DNA of 9,105 nt from Chlamydiota bacterium. Its GTDB lineage: Bacteria > Chlamydiota > Chlamydiia > Chlamydiales > Rhabdochlamydiaceae. Shown here piece after piece: positions 1 through 7,300 of the stretch. The translations under genes were made by a program, and so were the position numbers. Numbering within the stretch: the first letter of the stretch is position 1; each line of letters begins with the position of its first letter. A model generated the notes under the pieces. The model was not told where the DNA came from. It searched no databases and saw only the letters and a list, made by a program, of their open reading frames with translations. The stretch covers positions 1 to 9,105 of the forward strand of contig DAIEPN010000035.1 of the NCBI GenBank assembly GCA_027348355.1. Reading direction: 5' to 3'.

Positions 1-150
1 GTTAAATATTTTATTGAGATAGGAACTTGATTAACAAGCAAAATACAGCTTATTTAAAACTTTAAATTGATGAATTTAGAGTAATGAGTTTGTTGTTTAC
101 TTATATTAATTTTCAAGTAAAACACAACTAATTATATATAAGAATTTGTT

Positions 151-1014
151 ATGCGTATTTTTGGGTTTAACCTACCTTTTTTCTCCGAAGAGCCACCGCT
201 ATCTGAAGACGAATTGCGACAGAGAGTACACGGTGTTTTGGAGAACGTGAGAGCAGAGATTAGCAATCCGCTTACCACTGATGATATAATTCAACTCATA
301 GATAAAATAGAGGGTTGCAGCTCATCTGTTGAACAACAAAAGCTAACAAAGCTATTTCACCAAATATTATCCCTTAAAGAATTACAAACAACTCAAGGAG
401 TTCTCTGGATACAAGCATTTCAGCATTTTGATTTTTCAGATCTCTTATCAAAAAATGTTCCTCTTACTCAAGAAGATAAAATCCTGATTCAAATGTGGAT
501 GAAAAATGCAATCGAACAAAATTCCTTGAATATTCCATCGGAAAAAACGAAAGCTGCTTTATTCTTTCTAGAATATTTTTGTGAACAAACTCTCTCGGAC
601 TTTTTACCTCATAAAAGCTGGATTATCGATTTTCTTCAACAAGTGAAGTTAGCTTTTTATCGAGATCAAAAAATTCTTATGATGTATGAATTTTCAAGCG
701 ATCAAGCGATCGAGTGCCAATGGAAAGATTGTATTACCAACTATCCTATCGCAAGAGTCTTATTAGCTATGAAGAAGGACGATAAACAAACCCTTTTTCA
801 CACCGCTTGTATAATAGGAGATTTAGATGCAGTGAAATTACTCCTTGAAAAAGGAGCCGATCCGAATATCAAAAATGAGATTGGACAAACGGCTTTCCAC
901 CTTGCTTGCTTGGAAGAAAATTTGGATGTTGTGAAATTACTCCTTAAAAACGGAGCCGATCTCGAGATCGAAACTATTCAACAAAAAATATACCCCTTTT
1001 CTTCTTGCAGTTGA
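151..1014 (+). CDS. Ankyrin-repeat protein, N-terminal part (frameshifted gene)
   Basis: This frame gives 287 residues. Residues 1-210 are a mostly helical, charged region that I do not recognise. It has no signal peptide or membrane segment, so the product is probably cytosolic or delivered by a leaderless route. Residues 211-243 and 244-276 are two ankyrin repeats with the hallmarks T-x-F-H-x-A-C, VKLLL and GAD. Ankyrin repeats bind proteins, and such proteins are often secreted effectors in amoeba-associated chlamydiae; that role is inference here. The last residues (from about 277, Q-Q-K-I-Y-P onward) break the repeat pattern and end at a stop at 1012, while the third repeat continues in the next frame. 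This is therefore the front part of a longer gene that ends at 2923, not a complete gene. No Shine-Dalgarno motif precedes the ATG at 151, but it is the first ATG of the open frame. The reading frame is certain; whether an intact protein is made is not. Confidence 0.8.
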   Translation: MRIFGFNLPFFSEEPPLSEDELRQRVHGVLENVRAEISNPLTTDDIIQLIDKIEGCSSSVEQQKLTKLFHQILSLKELQTTQGVLWIQAFQHFDFSDLLSKNVPLTQEDKILIQMWMKNAIEQNSLNIPSEKTKAALFFLEYFCEQTLSDFLPHKSWIIDFLQQVKLAFYRDQKILMMYEFSSDQAIECQWKDCITNYPIARVLLAMKKDDKQTLFHTACIIGDLDAVKLLLEKGADPNIKNEIGQTAFHLACLEENLDVVKLLLKNGADLEIETIQQKIYPFSSCS

Positions 1015-1165
1015 TAGAGGAAATTTAGTTCTTGCAAAATTACTCCTTGAAAAAGGAGCTGATCCCAATGTCAAAAATAAGGATGGAAGAACTGCTCTAT
1101 GGCTTGCAATCGTTAAAGCAAAATCAGAACCATTAGCCCTCATGCTATTAGAAAAAGGATTAAAG
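781..1165 (+). repeat. Ankyrin repeat units with near-identical DNA cores
   Basis: Four ankyrin units, 33 or 34 codons each, lie head to tail across the frameshift. The DNA coding for the second helix and loop is strikingly conserved: units beginning at 832 and 931 are exactly 99 bp apart, the next core begins at 1034 (103 bp on) and the next at 1136 (102 bp on). Units 1 and 3 share a 23-bp identical core that includes CTCCTTGAAAAAGGAG. Because 103 is not a multiple of three, the change of reading frame falls inside the third interval. Similarity at DNA level, not just protein level, suggests recent duplication or conversion between units. Confidence 0.75.
957..1017 (+). other. Frameshift zone in the ankyrin gene (palindrome plus A6 tract)
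   Basis: The protein reading passes from the frame of the ATG at 151 to the next frame (one base later) within this interval. The two frames are both open between 935 and 1014. The repeat pattern is best preserved if the switch occurs at the run of six A at 983-988: reading C-A-A, C-A-A, A-A-A, then skipping one A, gives Q-Q-K-Y-T-P-F-L-L-A, a normal ankyrin start with one extra loop residue. Just upstream, 957-970 is a perfect 14-bp palindrome, CGATCTCGAGATCG. The upstream frame stops at 1012-1014. Confidence 0.7.
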
Positions 1166-2923
1166 TATGAAGGACAGGATTTCTTATTAACTATAGCTTT
1201 GAAAAACAACCACAATAAACTCGTTGGACAGCTATTGCCTAATTTTCCTGATTATCAACTTAGTTATTTGGAGTATCTTCAATGCAAAGAACATGCCAAG
1301 GAAAATGCTCAGAAAAATCACTCTTTCAAAAGTTATTCTTTGGTATTTTCAACTGGAATTCCTGAAAATAGCGATGAGGAAATGTCTCTACTTAGAAGTT
1401 TTGACGAGTGCTTGTCGTATACGGAAAACACATTAGATACAGAACTTGTGGAAGCTTTAAGAGAAAGGGCTCTCACTCTTTTTGATCACTCTAGCTCTAT
1501 TTTTTTGCAAAAGCAGTGGGATTTTATAACAGGTACACATGTATTCTCAGACATTTTCTATATTCTCCATGAGAGTGAGGTTCCTCCTTCAGAGGAAACG
1601 ATTGAATGGGAGGCTTTAGCAACAACATTGTTTGATACCTATTTGCCGGATAAGGATAAGCTTATAACAACAGAATTCGGTGAAATAAGCATAGGTGTAA
1701 TGCAAGAGAGGCTACAAATGGTTTTTATATGTCTCAAAAACAATGGATTAGGGGGTGATCCGGCGGTTTCTAAAGATTCTGAAAAAAGGCAAGAATTTTA
1801 TAATAGGCTCATCAATATTTTACGTCATCTTGCTGTTAGAATAAATGATCCGGATTTTGACCAAGACATGAAAGAATCTTGCCTTTTAGAGCTGGGGCGT
1901 AATTTCCTGCACTGCTCAAGTCGGTGGATTCCTGCTGCTCGCAGCCAATACTGCCTTTTCTATCCGCCAGTATATACAACTGATAATCCGGATGATACAA
2001 GAGAGAACGGCCTAGAAGAAATACAAAGATGTGCCGCTGATTTTAGATTAGCTTGCCTTGAAAAAGTCATTACTCAATTTTTTCCGAAAAGAGATGGGCA
2101 TGATATAAATGCGTTGAACCTTTTATTAGGAGAAGATAAAGCTATTCCTTTTTGGAAAGAGCAACTTACAGACGATTCATATAGGAGCATAGAACGATAC
2201 AAAAAAGATAAAAACAAGTATTTGAAAGCTTTTGATGAATATTGTACTCCTTTTAGTTTTGTGGCCTTTCTAGAAGAAAGACTACAAGAAAAAGGTGCTT
2301 TTTCCAGAGAGACCAACTTGCTTGTCCAGCAAATCCTTACAGAAGAATTGCCTCTAGAAGAAATACAGCAGATTAGAGAAGAAATCAAAAAGAAAAAAAG
2401 CTTCATCCAGGGAGGCTTTGAAGGTTCTCTAGAAAGCCTTCTTACAGTTTCAGGAAAACAATTGATAGATCTCAATCCTTTGCTGGACATCCTTTATCAA
2501 AGTACAGAGGAGATCACTGAAGAAGATCAATTTGAGGTAAATATGGAAAAGCTAAAACGACGCCTTCTTATAGATCCTTCGTACAAAGAATTTTCAGGGT
2601 TAATTTATCAACACAAAGAATTACTTCGTCAGATTTTTGATAGAAAAGAAGATGTAGAGAAGCTTCTCTCTGTTTTTAATCAAATCCACAAGAGACAACA
2701 AGTAGACGCCTGGATTTTCAGGTATTTTGGTGTACGAATTGCGGATGCTGCAACATGGATAGAAAATGGGCAGTCCTCAGATGCTTTATTTGAGAAAATT
2801 ATAGATGCATCCATTTTAGAAAAACAAAAGGAAAATGAATCGATCTATTTTAGTAATAAGGGGAGGAATTTTTTTGCAGCTGCTAAAATCATTCGATACT
2901 TTAATCTGTTAAGCACCATGTAA
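1142..2923 (+). CDS. Ankyrin-repeat protein, C-terminal part (frameshifted gene)
   Basis: The coordinates use the first ATG, giving 593 residues, but coding content clearly starts earlier. The same frame is open from 935, and from about 989 it encodes a third ankyrin repeat (K-Y-T-P-F-L-L-A, then AKLLLEKGAD) and a fourth (DGRTALWLA). The ATG at 1142 lies inside the fourth repeat and has no ribosome binding site, so it is probably not a true start. A weak fifth repeat follows (residues about 13-38). The rest, about 550 residues, is predicted soluble and helical with no membrane segment. It has a C-S-S-R-W patch at 257-262 with nearby cysteines at 247, 271, 297 and 305, and a charged, coiled-coil-like stretch at about 401-420. 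I do not recognise this C-terminal region. Joined to the upstream frame by skipping one base, the gene would encode 923 residues. The stop is 12 bp from the end of a convergent gene relic. Confidence 0.75.
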   Translation: MLLEKGLKYEGQDFLLTIALKNNHNKLVGQLLPNFPDYQLSYLEYLQCKEHAKENAQKNHSFKSYSLVFSTGIPENSDEEMSLLRSFDECLSYTENTLDTELVEALRERALTLFDHSSSIFLQKQWDFITGTHVFSDIFYILHESEVPPSEETIEWEALATTLFDTYLPDKDKLITTEFGEISIGVMQERLQMVFICLKNNGLGGDPAVSKDSEKRQEFYNRLINILRHLAVRINDPDFDQDMKESCLLELGRNFLHCSSRWIPAARSQYCLFYPPVYTTDNPDDTRENGLEEIQRCAADFRLACLEKVITQFFPKRDGHDINALNLLLGEDKAIPFWKEQLTDDSYRSIERYKKDKNKYLKAFDEYCTPFSFVAFLEERLQEKGAFSRETNLLVQQILTEELPLEEIQQIREEIKKKKSFIQGGFEGSLESLLTVSGKQLIDLNPLLDILYQSTEEITEEDQFEVNMEKLKRRLLIDPSYKEFSGLIYQHKELLRQIFDRKEDVEKLLSVFNQIHKRQQVDAWIFRYFGVRIADAATWIENGQSSDALFEKIIDASILEKQKENESIYFSNKGRNFFAAAKIIRYFNLLSTM

Positions 2924-2934
2924 GATATTGAAAT

Positions 2935-3387
2935 TTACAATCTAATAGTTATTTCACGGAATTTAGATTTTTCGAACTCTTTGACCAAAGCCGGAATTTG
3001 TGGAACAAGCTTTTCTACAGATAGGTGGGCATCTAAGATCTCATCGCAATGAAGTGTATTTTCATTGATTATAATCGTGGCTTATCTGAAACCTCTACAT
3101 AATCTTGAGATCCTCTAGAAATCACATCCTAATTATCCCCACATATGATTTTTAACAACGTTTGATTGATTTAGGGTAGGATTTTGTATATCTGTCCATG
3201 AACCTATCCAAATAAATTGCGAATTCAGGAATAAATAACGTCGAGCTTAGCAAACTCAGTCCAAATTTTTGATAAACGATTCCAATGCTTAAGCAAATCT
3301 CTACTATAGCTATGAGCTAGTTCTTGATCTCCTCCTGGTGAGGAGGGAAAAGGACCCGTTTATTGTCACTTGCGTGAGGTCAATCAT
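2935..3387 (-). pseudogene. Decayed minus-strand gene, protein of unknown type
   Basis: No single frame is long here, but the minus strand reads as protein-like pieces that succeed each other in order: 3387-3310 (begins M-I-D-L-T-Q-V), 3359-3225 (contains SPGGDQELAHSYSRD and LLKHWNRLSKIW), 3246-3133 (contains QFIWIGSWTDIQNP), 3170-3072 (LLKIICGDN, an in-frame TAG at 3129-3131, then DVISRGSQDYVEVSDKP) and 3081-2935 (TIIINENTLHCDEILDA, PALVKEFEKSKF, ending ITIRL and TAA). Joining them needs three frame changes plus reading through one stop, giving roughly 150 residues. The plus strand of this interval is full of stops. The pieces look coding by composition and continuity; I do not recognise the family. 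The relic ends 12 bp from the end of the convergent ankyrin gene. The ATG at 3385-3387 follows an in-frame stop, so it may be near the old start, or more may be lost upstream. This relic accounts for most of the 523 bp between the two plus-strand genes. Confidence 0.5.
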
Positions 3388-3416
3388 TTATTTAATTAAG
3401 GAATTCTGCTAGAAAA

Positions 3417-3450
3417 AGGAGTTGTTTTGTCAAAATTAGGTTTTGTATGA
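3417..3450 (+). promoter_or_regulatory. Ribosome binding sites and possible 7-codon leader before the GT17 gene
   Basis: The ATG at 3447 has only a weak TTAGG (3436-3440) six bases upstream. A better AGGAG lies at 3417-3421, too far for that ATG but five bases before a TTG at 3427 that opens a seven-codon frame (TTG, S-K-L-G-F-V) whose TGA (3448-3450) overlaps the ATG. This is the geometry of translational coupling. It may equally be chance in AT-rich DNA. No other in-frame start exists between the ATG and the stop at 3393-3395, so the ATG start stands. Confidence 0.25.
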
Positions 3451-4352
3451 ATAAAGTTTTTGTTTATCTTTTTATTTTTCTTATTCTTCCTTTTTGCGTC
3501 CATGCAAAGGTTTATGATTGCTTCTCCTTTTTCAATGAGCTAGAACTTCTCAAAATGCGTTTTGAAGAACTTGATGATTCGGTCGATTACTTTGTACTCG
3601 TTGAATCGATAGAAACGCAAAGGGGAGATATAAAACCATTATATTTCAAAGATAATAAACATCTTTTTGAAAAATACCTGCCAAAAGTCATTCATGTAAC
3701 TGTGGAAGAAAGACATCCGGAAATGTCTCTTTGGCAAAGAGAGCATTATCAGCGCAACTGCATTCTTCGCGGTCTCACAGGCTGTGATTCTTCTGATGTG
3801 ATCATGATTTCCGACCTTGATGAAATTCCTCGACCTTCCGTTATAGAAAAGGTAGCCTTTGAGCTTCCTTTGAAGAAAAAAATTCAAAATGCAGAAATTC
3901 CTTCTTTTGATAGTCCAAATAAGAAAAAGAGATATGAAAAAAAATATTCCAGGTTGGGTGCGTATGCATTACAAATGGACAACTATTATTATCACTTAAA
4001 TAGGCAAACACCTACGAGGGAAACTTGGGGTGGTGGACAATGGTATGGAACAATTATTACGACCTATTCGAAGCTTCTCAGTAAAAAGCCCCAATACTTT
4101 AGAAATAAAAGGAAGATATTGCCTCGGATCGATAAAGGGGGCTGGCATTTTAGTTGGATGGGAGGAAAAAATAAGGTCAGACAAAAATTAGCAAGCGTTG
4201 TTGAAGGTAGGAGCGATGCTCATCTTATCACGGACGCCGAGATTGATAATTGGCTTGCGAATCATCCACCGGTTCCCATTGATGACACGTTTCCCTCTTA
4301 TATACACAGAAATAAAGAATATCTTACATCTATCGATTTCCTTTGCGAGTAA
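3447..4352 (+). CDS. GT17-family glycosyltransferase (N-acetylglucosaminyltransferase-like)
   Basis: The 301-residue product matches family GT17, whose characterised member is the eukaryotic beta-1,4-mannosyl-glycoprotein beta-1,4-N-acetylglucosaminyltransferase (MGAT3). Visible family features are the opening Y-D-C-F-S-F-F-N-E-L-E-L-L (23-35), V-D-Y-F-V-L-V-E-S (46-54), K-P-L-Y-F (63-67), W-Q-R-E-H-Y-Q-R-N (96-104) and the D-L-D-E-I-P (123-128) metal/nucleotide-sugar DxD-type motif. Residues 4-18 are strongly hydrophobic and end in V-H-A, a good signal peptidase I site after residue 20; it could also act as a type II anchor as in Golgi enzymes. Membrane or extracytoplasmic placement is thus likely. 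Bacterial members presumably glycosylate a surface glycan or protein, but donor and acceptor cannot be read here. The gene stands alone downstream of a gene relic, and its last 23 bp overlap the end of convergent uvrA. Family assignment is firm; substrate is unknown. Confidence 0.85.
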   Translation: MNKVFVYLFIFLILPFCVHAKVYDCFSFFNELELLKMRFEELDDSVDYFVLVESIETQRGDIKPLYFKDNKHLFEKYLPKVIHVTVEERHPEMSLWQREHYQRNCILRGLTGCDSSDVIMISDLDEIPRPSVIEKVAFELPLKKKIQNAEIPSFDSPNKKKRYEKKYSRLGAYALQMDNYYYHLNRQTPTRETWGGGQWYGTIITTYSKLLSKKPQYFRNKRKILPRIDKGGWHFSWMGGKNKVRQKLASVVEGRSDAHLITDAEIDNWLANHPPVPIDDTFPSYIHRNKEYLTSIDFLCE

Positions 4353-7300
4353 GCAGAATTTCTTTTAGATATTTTCCTGTATACGATGTGTGATGTGTTG
4401 CAACTTCTTCCGGTGTCCCTTCGGTAACAAGATATCCACCTTCTTCTCCAGCTTCTGGACCTAAATCGATCACATAGTCTGCATTCGCAATCGTTTCGAG
4501 ATGATGCTCGATCATCACAACAGTATTTCCTTTCTCTACAAGCGAGTGGAAGATAGGTAGGATTTTGCTTATATCATCACTATGAAGACCTACAGTTGGT
4601 TCATCAAATAGATAAAGTGTATTTCCTGTGGCTCTTTTGGAGAGTTCTCTGCTTAAACGGATCCTCTGCGCTTCCCCACCTGAGAGGGTTACAATTTCTT
4701 GATTTAGCTTAACATAACCAAGTCCTACGGAAATCAGCTTATCCAGAATATTTACCATTTTAGGGATAGCACTTAAAAACTCTTTTGCTTCTAGAACTGT
4801 TAGCTCTAAGATTTTACCTAAATGCTTATCTTTATAGCTTACTTGCAGGCTTAATGGATTTAATCTGTATCCTTTGCAGGATTCACAAGTAACTTTTACT
4901 GCAGGAAGGAATTGTAGTTCGATCGTGCGTGTTCCAAGCCCAAAACAATGCGTACACATCCCTTTGCGATGGTTGAAGCTAAAATGTTTAGGTTGTAATC
5001 CTTTGACTTGTGCCCCCGGAAGAGATGCAAAGAGATATCGCAAAGGGGTTAGAAGGTCTGTATAGGTGCTTACATCCGCTCTGATGGTATGGCCGATGGG
5101 GTTTTGATCGATGACAATCAGCTTATCAAAATTTTCAAGACCTGTAATTTCTGCTCCTGAAAAACGAATTTGACCAGGTTCATTGGAAGATAGGGCATGA
5201 GATGCCGCAGGATGTAGTACATCGGTCAGAAGAGTTGATTTTCCTGATCCTGATACACCTGTGATACAAGTAAAGGCCTTGATAGGAATTTTTACTTCAA
5301 TATTTTTTAAATTGTTCGTGGAAACTTTTTTAAGTGAAACCCATTTTTTCAAAGATCTTCTTTTTGCAGGGATGGGAATGTTCTTTCGACCACTTAGGTA
5401 ATCACCGCTTAAAGAAGCGTGGTCTTCTAAGATCTCACTATATGTTCCTCGAGCTGTGATTTTTCCTCCAAGTTTACCCGCCTCTGGTCCAAAATCGAGG
5501 ATATAGTCTGCAATTTGAATTGTCATAGGATCATGTTCTACAAGAAGAAGGGTATTGCCTAAATCGCGAAGTTTTACAAGAGCTTCATGTAAAAAAGCGT
5601 TGTTGTGGGGGTGAAGACCAATTGTGGGCTCATCAAGAACATAAAGACAACCTGTAAGCCCACTTCCAAGCTGTTTAGCTAAACGAATGCGTTGTGTTTC
5701 TCCTCCACTAAGTGTAGGTGCGCTGCGGTCTAATGAGAGGTATCCAAGGCCTACTTCCCGTAAGAATTGAAGGCGTTGCAAAAGTTGGTCGATGGTCTCT
5801 TCAAGAAATTTAGGACACGATTTTGTTTTGGTTACATTAGATAAGAATGAAAAAGTTTTATCGATAGAAAAATGACACAGATCTGCGATGCTCACATCTT
5901 CTATTTTTACATTGCGGGCAAGTGGGTTTAATCTTGTTCCTTTACAAGAGATGCATATATTCGTATCCATGAATGGAATTAAAAATTCACGGATCTCTCC
6001 TCGTCTGATTTTTATTTCTCTTGCAAGGACATGGTTGATACCTAGCCAGGAGAAGGAAAGTTTTTTCTCTAAGGGTGAGGAAATTTTCTTTTTAGAGCCG
6101 TTGAAAAAAAGTTGGAGCTCATCACTTGTGAGCTTATGTAGTGGCTTTTTCGGATCAATTCCTTCTTCTTGCAAGAATGCGAGGGAAAGCTCAAAAGCTG
6201 TATCATTCGCATATTCTTTCCAAAGCTGTTTTAAGATGGCAAGAGGTGTATATTTTCGAAGTTCTGGATGTTCGATAAAGTTTGCTCCATACTGGAATCC
6301 AAGGCCCAGGCAATCCATGCACATACCATGTGCGGTATTGAAGGAAAATGTATGGGGTGTAATGGGCGGGTAGGATTTTCCCGTGCTTGGAACTGCAAAA
6401 GCGAGGTTATAATAGGAGTCTTTCCCATTGCAATCTACAAGCATTGTATTTCCTGAGAAAGCAGTTGCAGAATCAATCGCTTCCAGAAGTCTAGAAGCAA
6501 CCCCTTTTGAGATGACAACACGGTCAATGACAATAGCTAGTTCGTTTTTTCTCTTCGGATCAAAAGGAATCTCTTCATCAAGTTCATAGTAGGTTTGATT
6601 AAGCCTAATTCGTAAAAACCCAAGTTTTTTTACCCGATCGAGCAGGTCAGAAAAGGGTTCCTTTCTAGATATCTTGAGGGGGGAGAGGATATGCAGTCTA
6701 GTTCCTTCCGGAAATTCAAGAAGTTTTTCCAAAACGTACTCTTTGCTAATTGTTGTGATTTTTTCTCCTGTTTCCGGACAGAAAGCAATTCCCAAATGGG
6801 TATAAAGTATGCGTAAAAAATCATAAGTCTCTGTCATGGTCCCGATAGTGCTTCTTGGGTTCCCTGCCTGATTTTTTTGCTCAATTGCAATGGCTGCGGA
6901 AAGACCGTCGATTTCATCCACTTTTGGTTTTGGCATTTGTTTGACAAATTGTCTAGCGTAGGCAGAGAGAGATTCTATGTAGCGCCTTTGTCCTTCCGCA
7001 TAAATTGTATCGAAGGCAAAGGAAGTCTTTCCTGAACCGGAAGGCCCTGTGCATACTGTGATCTTCTCTCTTGGGATTTTGGCATGGACGTGTTGTAAAT
7101 TGTGCTCACATGCCCCTTCTACTGTGAGATATTCGATTTTTGAAGCGGCATGAGGAGGAGTTTTCTTTTCTTGTACTAATCCTTTAGAAAATAAAGCGTG
7201 AGAAAGAGCATACCCGGTTGGGGTATTTTGTTTTGCAATGAACTCTGGAGTTCCTTCTCCGATTAATTTTCCACCATGAGATCCGCCTTCAGGCCCTAGA

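Noticed and set aside
1..150. Possible promoter (TTTTCA at 110-115 and TATATA at 133-138, 17 bp apart) before the ankyrin gene.
   Set aside because: The region is so AT-rich that such boxes arise by chance; the implied start would leave almost no leader and there is no ribosome binding site to support it. No gene or RNA is otherwise visible in 1-150.
1910..1927. C-S-S-R-W patch in the ankyrin protein as the catalytic cysteine of a bacterial NEL-type E3 ubiquitin ligase.
   Set aside because: The defining C-x-D motif is absent and the surrounding sequence does not resemble NEL domains.
2074..2490. 138-residue minus-strand open frame inside the ankyrin gene.
   Set aside because: It is a shadow of the plus-strand gene, serine- and lysine-rich with no recognisable features.
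3331..3346. GC-rich hairpin as a rho-independent terminator.
   Set aside because: No run of T follows it on either strand.
5888..6373. 161-residue plus-strand open frame opposite uvrA.
   Set aside because: It is antisense to well-conserved UvrA sequence and shows no protein-family features; the same applies to the other open frames opposite uvrA (4874-5065, 6268-6456, 7651-8022).
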